From an uncultured Oscillospiraceae bacterium (lineage in GTDB: Bacteria; Bacillota; Clostridia; Oscillospirales; Ruminococcaceae), in the NCBI GenBank assembly GCA_949743955.1, contig CATJVQ010000042.1, positions 1-64,000 on the forward strand: 64,000 nucleotides of DNA, in the 5' to 3' direction. Under the pieces are notes generated by a model that was not told the origin of the DNA, made no database searches, and saw only the letters and a program-made list of their open reading frames with translations. Position 1 is the first letter of the stretch. Each line of letters opens with the position of its first letter. Below are positions 27,070-35,328 of the stretch, one piece after another. The position numbers and the translations under genes are program-made.

Positions 27070-28488
27070 TTAGACGTTTTGTTCTGCTGCGCCCAGTTTT
27101 TTGGCGCCGCTCTGCAACGGATTCCAGCTTCCGCTGATATAGGAAACCAGATAGAGAACAAAAAGCAGGACATTGTGGGCGATCATGCAGCCCCAGGCGG
27201 AAATCAGCCCCAGACCCAGGATCTGTGTGCAGATGAACGTCCCCACGATGCGGACACACCACATACCGATAATGTTATAGAGAAACGGGATTTTTGTCCT
27301 GCCCACGCCCATCATCATCCCCTCCACGATGATGGACACACCGTACAGCGGTTCAGAGACCGCCACCATCCGCAAAACCACCGTTCCCAGCTCCCTGACC
27401 GCCTCACTGGATGTGAAAATCCCCATGAGCAGCGGCGCACCAACAAAAAGAAGCCCGCCGGAAAGACACATCAGGCCAATTTCAACGGGGAGAAACATCG
27501 CTGTCAAAGACTTCATGCGGCGGCTGTCCCCGGCGCCGTAGGCGTTTCCGGTCAGCGTCGCGGCAGCGGTCTGCATCCCGTAACCGGGAATATAAAACGC
27601 CGATTCCACTGTGTTGGCAATCGTATGTGCGGCGGTGGATACCTCCCCGAGGGAGTTAATCATTGCGGCGAACATGACAAACCCCAGAGACGTACCGAAG
27701 CGCTGGAGCATGTTAGGAAATGCGATGCGCAGGCAGGGAAACAGAATCGCCCTGTCCGGCCTCAGTCCCCGCCCCTTCGGCGAAATCATCGGATGCCGCC
27801 ACAGAGCATATGTAATGTGAAGACCGCCCCACGTATACGCGGCCGCACTGGCGACAGCCGCGCCAACGACACCAAACCCCATGCCGGGGATGGTGACGCT
27901 GCTTCCCCAGAAAGAGACCGTGCGGGTAGGATAGATCAGGAGAAAGTTTAGCGCGATATTGATCCCGTTGACCACAAAGCCCACTTTCATCGGCGTTTTG
28001 GTATCGCCCGCCGCCCTGAGCGCCGTGCCGAAAATAACGCTCGCTGTCCTAGGCAGCATAGGCAGGTACAGAATAAAGAAGTAGCGGGACGCCGTAGGGC
28101 GGATATGTTCCTCCACCTGCATCCACATGGGGACAGCCCCGCTTAAAGAAGTGGTGAGGATTGTGCATACACTGCCGATAACCAGCACTGAGAGCACCGC
28201 CTGTGCGACCGCCTGCTGGGCAGTCTCCCGATCCCCGGCGCCACAGGCCTTGGAGATGATTGCTAGAAAACCCACGCCAAAGGCGGAGATGGAAGAACCA
28301 ACCAGCCATCCGACAGTCGTCGTGGCACCCACCGCCGCTGTGGCCTGTGTCCCCAGAGAGCCGACCATCGCCGTGTCAATGTACTGAACGGCGGACTGCA
28401 TCATCTGTTCGAGCATAGTGGGCCATGCTAGCGCCAGAATTACGGAAACAATCGCGCGGGATTCCCCGTGTTTTGAGGAAAGGTTCAT
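27070..28488 (-). CDS. MATE family efflux transporter
   Basis: Cation-coupled multidrug exporter with 12 membrane helices, 472 residues. Typical sequences are ALAWPTMLEQMMQSAVQYID near the start and MVGSLGTQATAAVGA, then GFLAIISKACGAGD and, in the second half, ANTVESAFYIPGYGMQTAAATLTGNAYGAGD. The start at 28488 is set by GAGG eight bases upstream; the longer frame lies in the promoter. The ABC importer genes follow within 27 bases, suggesting co-transcription. Substrate unknown. Confidence 0.93.
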   Translation of the reverse strand: MNLSSKHGESRAIVSVILALAWPTMLEQMMQSAVQYIDTAMVGSLGTQATAAVGATTTVGWLVGSSISAFGVGFLAIISKACGAGDRETAQQAVAQAVLSVLVIGSVCTILTTSLSGAVPMWMQVEEHIRPTASRYFFILYLPMLPRTASVIFGTALRAAGDTKTPMKVGFVVNGINIALNFLLIYPTRTVSFWGSSVTIPGMGFGVVGAAVASAAAYTWGGLHITYALWRHPMISPKGRGLRPDRAILFPCLRIAFPNMLQRFGTSLGFVMFAAMINSLGEVSTAAHTIANTVESAFYIPGYGMQTAAATLTGNAYGAGDSRRMKSLTAMFLPVEIGLMCLSGGLLFVGAPLLMGIFTSSEAVRELGTVVLRMVAVSEPLYGVSIIVEGMMMGVGRTKIPFLYNIIGMWCVRIVGTFICTQILGLGLISAWGCMIAHNVLLFVLYLVSYISGSWNPLQSGAKKLGAAEQNV

Positions 28489-28542
28489 TGTCTTCACCTC
28501 GGCTGCTGTAACAGGGACAGCGTAAAATAAACGATTATCCCT

Positions 28543-28571
28543 ATCATATACCTGTTTGGGGGAAATTGCAA
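28543..28571 (-). promoter_or_regulatory. Promoter for the MATE-ABC transporter genes
   Basis: Minus-strand TTGCAA (28571-28566), a 17-base spacer and TATGAT (28548-28543). The leader is about 45 bases. Confidence 0.7.
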
Positions 28572-28603
28572 GACCCTCCTTTTCTTCCCATGAGCAGCCG
28601 GAT

Positions 28604-29782
28604 TTATTCCGCCTCCCCGCTCTCCTTGCAGGCGGGCAGGACATAATCGGTGAAATAGGCGCGGGAGGCGTAGCTGCTCTGCGGACCCGGACTGGCGATG
28701 ACTGTCACCAGCTCCAGCTCCGGAACAACGAGGATATACTGCCCCCAGGCGCCGAAAGCATAATAAGTATCATAGCCGTTAAAGGATCGGATCCACCACT
28801 GGTAGCCGTACTGGCCCGTACTGCCGCCCGGGCCGCTGTCCTGAACGGATGTGGACTCGGCAGCCCACTCCGCCGGGACAATCTGCTCCCCATGCCAGAC
28901 ACCGCCCTCCAGGTAGAGCTGTCCAAAGCGCGCGGCGTCCCGGGCGGACATGACAATGCCGTTGCCGCCGTCGGCTATCCCCTGCGGATCTGTCCCCCAG
29001 GTGACGCTTTCCATCCCCAGAGGGCCGAAAAGTTTTTCCTTCGCGTAATCCATCAGACCCCGCCCCACAGCCTTTTCTACTGCGGCCGCCAGCAAATGCG
29101 TATTCCCGGTGCTGTAGTTAAAAACGCTTCCCGGTTCTGCCACGAGTGCCCGGCCCAGGATATAATCCACCCAGTTTTCTGCTGAGCGAAACTCAGTCCA
29201 GTTGCTGTAACCGCCGCCCCACTCATACCACTCCAGCCCGGAGGTGTGCGTCAGCAGGTGGCGCAGGGTCAGCGTATGCTTCCTTTCATCCTCCTGCTCC
29301 ATCACTGCAGGGAGATAATCGGCGAGAAGATCCTCCACACCGCCGACAGCCCCCTCCTCCATGGCGATGCCGAAAAGGGCGCTGGTTATGGATTTGGAGG
29401 CGGAATGGAACGGGAATGTACTGGTTTCATCATAACCTTCCTGATAGTATTCATCAATGATGACACCGTCCTTAGCGGTCAGCACGGCATAAACCGGAGC
29501 CCCCTCCAGGGCGGCATGCATCTGTTCCAGGACAGCGCTGTCCACGCCGTGATTCTCAGGTGTATCCGTCTGCCAGCTGTTATCCGGTTCAGGCTCGGGT
29601 TCGGGAACCGGTTCCTGCTCCGGAAGGGATTCTTCCGGCAGGCTGGATTCGATTACGCCCGCCTCCTGCATAGAGGATGCCGGAAAGGAAGGAGTCGGGA
29701 TATCCGGAGATTTTTCCTCCGCCCCGGAACAGGCGGACAGCAGGAACGCCACCGCCAGAAAAACTGTCACTGTTTTTTTCAC
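28604..29782 (-). CDS. Serine hydrolase lipoprotein (class C beta-lactamase / PBP4-like family)
   Basis: An exported esterase- or DD-peptidase-like serine hydrolase of 392 residues. A signal peptide with lipobox LSAC is followed by a Pro/Glu-rich spacer (PEPEPEPD). The core has the SxxK nucleophile motif SASK in FHSASKSITS, the HTSGLEW loop and a YST motif in FNYSTGNTHLL where the family usually has YSN. GTG at 29782 begins the signal peptide, with GAAGAG seven bases upstream. The same frame is open to 29914 and includes a fragment of an aldo/keto reductase, so a longer fused form is possible. Substrate unknown; true beta-lactamase activity is not implied. Confidence 0.87.
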   Translation of the reverse strand: MKKTVTVFLAVAFLLSACSGAEEKSPDIPTPSFPASSMQEAGVIESSLPEESLPEQEPVPEPEPEPDNSWQTDTPENHGVDSAVLEQMHAALEGAPVYAVLTAKDGVIIDEYYQEGYDETSTFPFHSASKSITSALFGIAMEEGAVGGVEDLLADYLPAVMEQEDERKHTLTLRHLLTHTSGLEWYEWGGGYSNWTEFRSAENWVDYILGRALVAEPGSVFNYSTGNTHLLAAAVEKAVGRGLMDYAKEKLFGPLGMESVTWGTDPQGIADGGNGIVMSARDAARFGQLYLEGGVWHGEQIVPAEWAAESTSVQDSGPGGSTGQYGYQWWIRSFNGYDTYYAFGAWGQYILVVPELELVTVIASPGPQSSYASRAYFTDYVLPACKESGEAE

Positions 29783-29800
29783 CTGAAAACTCTTCCTCTT

Positions 29801-29872
29801 ATCCTGCACCTGAAAGACGCCGACTCTTTCCATCGGCATTTTAAGTCCATTGTTTAAAACTGTATACTTCAT
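29801..29872 (-). pseudogene. N-terminal fragment of an aldo/keto reductase fused in frame upstream of the serine hydrolase
   Basis: Twenty-four residues from MKYTVLNNGLKMPMERVG to FQVQD match the usual first strand and loop of the AKR family (LNNGxKMPxxGxGVFQ). The frame then runs without a stop into the signal peptide of the lipoprotein. GAGG lies nine bases before this ATG, so the old start signals remain. The rest of the reductase is absent. It looks like a deletion that joined an AKR promoter and start to another gene; the identification is by motif only. Confidence 0.65.
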
Positions 29873-30186
29873 ACTCTGTTTCCTCTTTTCCATTACTGCT
29901 GTATATTCAGTCATTCTTCCGGAAATCAGAATAAAGTTATGCAGGATTTCTTGACATCCCCCATTTTTCTGACTACCACCAACGATTATATAATCCGATT
30001 GTTACAACCGGTCAAGAGTTTTTGGAGGAGTATTTCTAAATATTTTGTAAATAGGCACTGTAAGAAAATGATTTTCGACATAAAAAGCCGCAGAATATCT
30101 ATTGCATTCCGCAGATGATTATATAAAAAAACAACTTTTTTATAATTAGGAACCCTCCGGAAAAACCAGGAAATTCCTATCTACAA
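29873..30186. other. AT-rich intergenic region upstream of the serine hydrolase
   Basis: About 310 bases, more AT-rich than the surroundings, holding the MerR-type promoter at 29987-30015 and, further towards the tRNA, no recognisable gene. It ends at the tRNA terminator T-run. Confidence 0.45.
29987..30015 (-). promoter_or_regulatory. Promoter with MerR-like dyad between -35 and -10
   Basis: Minus-strand TTGACC (30015-30010) is followed after 19 bases by TATAAT (29990-29985), or after 17 by TATATA. The spacer holds the near-perfect dyad CCGGTTGT-A-ACAATCGG (29995-30011). A long spacer containing a dyad is the hallmark of MerR-family operators, and AKR genes of Firmicutes are often under such regulators. 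No MerR gene is in this window. Confidence 0.6.
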
Positions 30187-30224
30187 CAAAAAATCAGATG
30201 TTATACATTCCTGTATAACATCTG
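30187..30224 (-). terminator. Terminator of the tRNA-Leu gene
   Basis: A perfect 12-base stem CAGATGTTATAC / GTATAACATCTG with a six-base loop (30195-30224) begins a few bases after the tRNA 3' end. On the minus strand it is followed by ATTTTTTG. Confidence 0.92.
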
Positions 30225-30230
30225 ACATTT

Positions 30231-30317
30231 TGGTGCGGATAACAGGACTTGAACCTGCACGAAGTCGCCCCCACTAGAACCTGAATCTAGCGCGTCTGCC
30301 AATTCCGCCATATCCGC
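30231..30317 (-). tRNA. tRNA-Leu (anticodon CAG)
   Basis: An 87-base class II tRNA with encoded CCA. Acceptor stem GCGGATA pairs with TATCCGC. The anticodon stem CTAGA/TCTAG encloses the loop TTCAGGT, giving anticodon CAG for CUG codons. A long variable arm typical of leucine tRNAs and the TTCAAGTCC T-loop are present. Confidence 0.96.
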
Positions 30318-30425
30318 TTATTGCCGCTGTCTTTCGTCAACGTAATTTATTTTACCACAATAGCGGAAAAAGTCAATAGCTTTGCCGATAAAATTTTTTA
30401 TCTCTCCGGGCAGAAAAATCGGGAC

Positions 30426-30454
30426 TTGTCCATTCCTGACGGTTGCTGTATAAT
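30426..30454 (+). promoter_or_regulatory. Promoter for the DUF368 gene
   Basis: TTGTCC, a 17-base spacer and TATAAT, about 55 bases before the start codon. Confidence 0.8.
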
Positions 30455-30508
30455 GGATCACAATATCGCTTTAAAAACGCAAAAATCAGGAAGGAGAGAC
30501 CTGCTCTC

Positions 30509-31342
30509 ATGAAATTTTTCCAACAAGCGCTTTACGGTCTGCTGATCGGCGTGGCGAACATCATCCCCGGTGTCAGTGGAGGGACCATCGCGGTGATGCT
30601 GGGGATCTATGATCAGCTGATTGACGCTGTCAGCTCCCTGCGCCGCCGCTTCTGGGACAGTGTACGTTACCTTTTCCCCATCGGCGTTGGCGCGGTCGCC
30701 GGTATTCTCCTGTTCAGCCATCTTTTAAAGTTCCTTCTGGGTACTTATCCCGGCCCGACCAACTTCTTCTTTCTGGGGCTGATCCTTGGCGGAATCCCCG
30801 TCATCATCCGGCGCATCCGCAGCAGCGGGCGTTTGCGTCCTGTCAGTATTGTTCCTCTGATCGCCGCGTTTCTCTGCATGATCCTTCTTTTCGTTTTCTC
30901 CCGTTCAGACGGCGGACCAACCGCTCTGATCACTTCCCTCACTTTTGGGCGCACCCTCCAGTTCTTCTTCTGCGGCGCTCTCGCGGCCGCCTGCATGATC
31001 CTTCCCGGTGTCAGCGGCTCCATGGTCATGATGCTTCTGGGTGTATACTATTCCATCCTGACGGCAATTGCCGAACTGAACATCATCCTGCTTCTGCCCG
31101 TCGCGTTCGGCATTCTGCTGGGCTTTTTCGGAGGTGCAAAGCTCATCGGCCTGTGCCTACACCGCTGGGAACAGGGGGCCTATTCCGCCATTCTGGGGCT
31201 GATTGCCGGATCCCTTTTTCCAGTCCTGAACAACGCTCAGATTGGTGCAAATTTACAGGGCGTTTTTTCCATTGTCACCCTCATATTGGGTGTCCTGTTC
31301 TCGCTGTGGATGCTCCGCCTTCAGAAACATTTCGGCGGCTGA
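30509..31342 (+). CDS. DUF368 membrane protein, putative undecaprenyl-phosphate translocase
   Basis: A 277-residue protein with about eight membrane helices. Two inverted half-repeats each carry a Gly-Ser loop: IIPGVSGGTIAVMLGIY (about 19-35) and LPGVSGSMVMMLLGVY (about 166-181). DUF368 proteins (PopT) have been shown in other bacteria to return undecaprenyl phosphate to the cytoplasmic face for reuse in wall synthesis; that role is inferred here by family. The start at 30509 follows AAGGAGAG. It stands alone with its own promoter and a shared terminator with ftsZ. Confidence 0.88.
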   Translation: MKFFQQALYGLLIGVANIIPGVSGGTIAVMLGIYDQLIDAVSSLRRRFWDSVRYLFPIGVGAVAGILLFSHLLKFLLGTYPGPTNFFFLGLILGGIPVIIRRIRSSGRLRPVSIVPLIAAFLCMILLFVFSRSDGGPTALITSLTFGRTLQFFFCGALAAACMILPGVSGSMVMMLLGVYYSILTAIAELNIILLLPVAFGILLGFFGGAKLIGLCLHRWEQGAYSAILGLIAGSLFPVLNNAQIGANLQGVFSIVTLILGVLFSLWMLRLQKHFGG

Positions 31343-31373
31343 CTCGTTTCATCCACATTTAAATCGAACTATA

Positions 31374-31410
31374 AAAAGGGTGGGCACAGGATATCTGTGC
31401 CCACCCTTTT
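31374..31410. terminator. Bidirectional terminator between DUF368 and ftsZ
   Basis: A perfect 16-base stem AAAAGGGTGGGCACAG / CTGTGCCCACCCTTTT with a GATAT loop. It serves both converging genes. Confidence 0.95.
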
Positions 31411-31420
31411 ACGCTTCAGA

Positions 31421-32518
31421 TTATTTTTTATTGAACAGTTCCATAATATCGAAAAAGTCATCGTCATCAATGCCATGCTGTTCCTCGGCGGGTACCTCAG
31501 GCGCGGGAACAGACGCCTCCGCATCCGGGCGCTTCATATTGGGCATGGGGAAATTATTTCCCGTCTCCTCAAACCCGGTGGCAATAACGGTGACGGACAT
31601 CTGATCCTTAAGATTATCGTCAAAGGCCGCGCCCCAGATGATGGTCGCATCCGGATGCGCCGCATTGTGGATCATGGTGGACGCTACATCAATCTCATCG
31701 AGCCCGATGTCGCTTGATGCAGTAATATTGACGATGACACCGCGCGCACCATTGATGGAGGTCTCCAGAAGCGGCGACGAAATCGCCATGGCCGCTGCCT
31801 TTTCGGCCTTGTCCTTTCCCTCCGCTGTCCCCACACCCATATGTGCGTAGCCAGCGTCCTTCATAATAGTGGTGACATCGGCAAAATCCAGATTGACGAT
31901 TCCGGGAATATTGATCAGATCTGAAATACTCTGTACACCCTGCTTGAGGACATTGTCCGCCGCCTGGAACGCGTTGAGCAGGGTAATTTTGGTCTCGGAA
32001 ATCAGCTTGAGACGTTCATTGGGCACAACGACCAGCGCATCCACGTGCTCGCGCAGATTGGCGATACCCGTCTCCGCCTGATCCATGCGGCGCTTGCCCT
32101 CAAACAGGAAGGGCTTGGTCACGATACCGACTGTCAGAATCCCCATATCCTTGGCAATCTCCGCCACAACGGGGGCCGCGCCCGTACCGGTGCCGCCGCC
32201 CATACCGGCGGTGATGAAGACCATTTGTGTCCCTTTAAGCGCCGCGGCAATCTCCTCCCGCGACTCCTCCGCCGCCTTCTGACCCTTTTCAGGGGAACCG
32301 CCCGCACCGCGCCCTTTTGTCAGCTTAGCGCCGATCTGAATTTTCTGTGTCGCCTTTGAAGCCTGCAGCACCGGCAGGTCTGTATTTACTGATATGTATT
32401 CCACACTCTGCATTCCGGAAGTAATCATGCGATTAACGGCATTGCCGCCGCCTCCCCCTACGCCAATTACCCGGATGGAAACAACCTTTTCGTACTCAGT
32501 ATCCATATCAAAGTTCAT
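31421..32518 (-). CDS. ftsZ: Cell division protein FtsZ
   Basis: Tubulin-like GTPase that forms the division ring. The 365 residues have the nucleotide-binding GGGGGNAV loop near 21-28, the tubulin signature GGGTGTG at 107-113, and the T7 synergy loop NLDFADV at 209-215. The C-terminal tail after about 325 is acidic and ends [15 protein letters not shown], a divergent form of the conserved peptide (usually DIPxFLRxR) that contacts FtsA and SepF. AGGGGG lies 11 bases before the ATG. It is the last gene of the division cluster. Confidence 0.97.
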   Translation of the reverse strand: MNFDMDTEYEKVVSIRVIGVGGGGGNAVNRMITSGMQSVEYISVNTDLPVLQASKATQKIQIGAKLTKGRGAGGSPEKGQKAAEESREEIAAALKGTQMVFITAGMGGGTGTGAAPVVAEIAKDMGILTVGIVTKPFLFEGKRRMDQAETGIANLREHVDALVVVPNERLKLISETKITLLNAFQAADNVLKQGVQSISDLINIPGIVNLDFADVTTIMKDAGYAHMGVGTAEGKDKAEKAAAMAISSPLLETSINGARGVIVNITASSDIGLDEIDVASTMIHNAAHPDATIIWGAAFDDNLKDQMSVTVIATGFEETGNNFPMPNMKRPDAEASVPAPEVPAEEQHGIDDDDFFDIMELFNKK

Positions 32519-32655
32519 GTGCTTTGCTGCCCCCTACTATATTTTCAACTCCCATAAGGCCGAATATATACATACATATACTTATACCTTAACAGATTTT
32601 TGTCCGGAATTCAACCTATATTTTTCTCAATCTTCAATTTGTAATAAATTGGCAT

Positions 32656-33918
32656 TTATTCCAAAACCGAACCGCTCTCCTCCGATTCACTGCCGGATAT
32701 ATCCGCATCGTCCTTTGAAGCCTCCGAACTGCTGCTGTCCTCCGGCGAGCTGCTCGAGGATGTATCCGCAGACTTGTGCGGCCCAACGACAACGACCCCT
32801 GTCTCCGGATCAACCTGGATCGACATGCCCGGCATCTGCCCGCCCTCTGTAACCGCCTGCTGTGTCTCTTCTAGGATGAGTGTCCGCAGATCCTTCGCGT
32901 CGTAATAATATCCTCTGTTGTCCTCCTCGATGAGCGATACATCGAAGACGCCCGTCATCGTCCGGTCCATATTCTCCTCCAGCGCCTGGCGGACAAACCG
33001 AAGTTTCCACTCCAAATTGTTTTCTGTTCCCAGTTCCACGAGCAGGCGCTCCTCTACGAGCAGCCGCAGATTTAAACGATCCGCGAGGCTGATTACTGTA
33101 ACATTGCGCAGCTCGCTGGACTGGATAGCCATGTTCAGTTCGCGCAGAATCTGCATCTGCTCAGTAAACTGGCTGAACGGATAAGTGCCGACCTCGGAGG
33201 AGGAGGGTGTAAGGCCTACCAAGAGAGGAACGGAAGGGAGATACTCGCTCAGTCCGCTCTCCAGAACCTTTCCCTGATCGCTGATATAGATATATCCTGT
33301 CCCCACCTGAACGGCGCTTACCGGCTGGGCCTCCTTCACAATGAGCTCCACTTCAGTTGGAAAATGCAGCTTGACCTGTATACTCTCCACATACGGCATA
33401 ACGGTGGAGACCTTCGCACTAATCTCCCTCTGGTCGATGCCGAAAAGACTGCGCCCCATCTCAAGCCCGCTGCACTTGGTGATTTCTTCCTTTGAATACC
33501 GTTGTATTTCCCCGCTCACCGTGATCTGATAGACACGGAAAAACACTGTATAGCTCAGCACGGAGAAGACAATGGCCCCCACGATGCCAAACAGAATGTA
33601 ATACAGTGTCATCCTGCCCTTCCGGCGCCTGCGGCGCTTTTTGGGGCGCACACCTTCCGGCGGCTTTTTGGCACGCACGGCTTTTTTCCTGACCGGGCGC
33701 GGCGCTGTCCCCGGCTTTGCCGGACGTTTCCGGGCCTCTCCCTGCCCCGCCGGCGCGGACACTCCGGGTTTTACAGGCCGCACTGCTCCAGGCGCTTTCG
33801 GTCTGGGGCCTGTCCTCTTTGACGGCGGCCGGCCGGCCGCAGGCTTTTTCCGCCGGGGCGGTCTCCGTCCGGCGGAAGACGGCGGATGCCCCGGCATCGG
33901 AATATGCTCATCTGCCAT
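32656..33918 (-). CDS. ftsQ: Cell division protein FtsQ/DivIB
   Basis: Bitopic divisome protein, 420 residues. A cytoplasmic tail of about 100 residues is very rich in Arg, Lys, Pro and Gly (many PKxP and RRKK groups). One membrane helix follows (about 105-127), then the POTRA domain (VYQITVSGEIQRYSKEEI) and the beta domain. The C-terminal end is a Ser/Glu/Asp-rich disordered stretch. POTRA-type FtsQ bridges FtsL/FtsB and the PBP. Placed between murA and ftsZ, where ftsA would often lie. The ribosome site is weak. Confidence 0.93.
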   Translation of the reverse strand: MADEHIPMPGHPPSSAGRRPPRRKKPAAGRPPSKRTGPRPKAPGAVRPVKPGVSAPAGQGEARKRPAKPGTAPRPVRKKAVRAKKPPEGVRPKKRRRRRKGRMTLYYILFGIVGAIVFSVLSYTVFFRVYQITVSGEIQRYSKEEITKCSGLEMGRSLFGIDQREISAKVSTVMPYVESIQVKLHFPTEVELIVKEAQPVSAVQVGTGYIYISDQGKVLESGLSEYLPSVPLLVGLTPSSSEVGTYPFSQFTEQMQILRELNMAIQSSELRNVTVISLADRLNLRLLVEERLLVELGTENNLEWKLRFVRQALEENMDRTMTGVFDVSLIEEDNRGYYYDAKDLRTLILEETQQAVTEGGQMPGMSIQVDPETGVVVVGPHKSADTSSSSSPEDSSSSEASKDDADISGSESEESGSVLE

Positions 33919-33944
33919 GGGGATTCACCGTCCTTTCCAGTTCG

Positions 33945-35228
33945 TCACTGTTTCTTTACTGAGGCCCCCAGCGCGCAGAGACATTCGTCCAGCGCCTCAT
34001 AGCCGCGCTCAATATGCCGGATCTGCCCGATGCGTGTCTCTCCCTGCGCACCGAGCGCTGCGACAACCATCGCTGCCCCGCCCCGCAAATCCGTGCATTC
34101 TACCCTCGCCGGATGCAGCCTGCCGACACCTTCCACCACAGCCACCCGGCCCTCCACCTTGATGTCCGCTCCCATGCGCAGAAGCTCCGCAGCATGCTTA
34201 TAGCGGTTCTCAAAGATGTTCTCCACAAAAATGCTCGTACCCTTCGCCCGGCAGCATACCGCCATTAAAGGCGCCTGCGCATCTGTCGGAAACCCGGGAT
34301 AGGGCATGGTGCGCACCATATGTAAGGAGGAAACTGTCTGCGGCGCGGCAATGGAGAGCGTAGCGTCCCTCCGGTTCTGCTGCACAGCGCAGCCCATCTC
34401 TTCAAACAATGGCAGGCATGCCGCCAGATGATCCGTCTCTACGCCGCGCAGTGTCAGAGAAGATCCTGTCGCTGCCGCCGCACACAGGTATGTGACCGCC
34501 ACAATGCGGTCCGGAATGACCGTGTGCTCACACGCGTGCAGCTCCCGCACACCGCGGATGAAGACGCTGCCGGCAGCATCAATATGTATCCGCGCACCCG
34601 CCGCGTTTAAGAACGCAGCCAGATCAGCTATCTCCGGCTCGCGCGCGGCGTTATGCAGTTCTGTCTCTCCCTCGGCCAGACATGCTGCAATCATGGCGTT
34701 CTCCGTTGCCCCAACAGAGGGGAACGGCAGCGCTATGCGCGCGCCATGCAGGCCACCGGGCACCGTACAGCGCAGGAAACCATCGTCATCCTCAATCCGC
34801 ACACCCAGGCGGCGCAGCGCCGAGAGGTGCATATCAATCGGACGAGGCCCCAATTCACACCCGCCCGGCATGGAGATCCGCGCCGATCCGCATCGGGCAA
34901 TAGCCGCCCCGAGAAACACGATGGAGGAGCGCATCTCCCGCATCAGATGCTCGGGGATTTCACATCCCGTCATCTCGCCGCGGGTAACATGCAGGGTTCC
35001 CCCGTCCCATTCACACCGGCAGCCAAAATGCCGGAGAATGTCCGCCGCCGCGTCAATATCGGAGAGGCGCGGACAGCGGTGGATGACGCTTTCAGGCGTC
35101 AGCAGCGCCGCGGCCAGAATCGGGAGCGCTGCATTCTTGGCCCCCTGCACACGTATCTCACCCTGAAGCCGGCACGGTCCTTCCACCAGATAAATTCCGT
35201 TTTCCTGTTCTGTCCGCCACCTGCCCAC
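33945..35228 (-). CDS. murA: UDP-N-acetylglucosamine 1-carboxyvinyltransferase
   Basis: First committed step of peptidoglycan synthesis: transfers enolpyruvate from PEP to UDP-GlcNAc. The N-terminal signature LQGEIRVQGAKNAALPILAAALL is clear, and the catalytic loop reads MPGGCELGPRPIDMH with the cysteine that fosfomycin attacks. The later PYPGFPTDAQAPLMA is conserved. The start is uncertain. GTG at 35228 gives 427 residues, the normal length; TTG at 35279 is a possible alternative. A second murA copy elsewhere is common in Firmicutes. Confidence 0.93.
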   Translation of the reverse strand: MGRWRTEQENGIYLVEGPCRLQGEIRVQGAKNAALPILAAALLTPESVIHRCPRLSDIDAAADILRHFGCRCEWDGGTLHVTRGEMTGCEIPEHLMREMRSSIVFLGAAIARCGSARISMPGGCELGPRPIDMHLSALRRLGVRIEDDDGFLRCTVPGGLHGARIALPFPSVGATENAMIAACLAEGETELHNAAREPEIADLAAFLNAAGARIHIDAAGSVFIRGVRELHACEHTVIPDRIVAVTYLCAAAATGSSLTLRGVETDHLAACLPLFEEMGCAVQQNRRDATLSIAAPQTVSSLHMVRTMPYPGFPTDAQAPLMAVCCRAKGTSIFVENIFENRYKHAAELLRMGADIKVEGRVAVVEGVGRLHPARVECTDLRGGAAMVVAALGAQGETRIGQIRHIERGYEALDECLCALGASVKKQ

Positions 35229-35328
35229 GATACCCACGCCACCCCTTATCACCGATTTCTTTCGGGTTTTGCCCCGCAAAACATCCTATGCCGCGGGGTG
35301 CGGCGGCGTGAATCCAATCAGACCGGTA

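Noticed and set aside
29951-29990. TTGACA on the plus strand at 29951 with TATAAT further on
   Set aside because: The spacing is about 30 bases and no plus-strand gene follows; the minus-strand reading with the dyad fits better.
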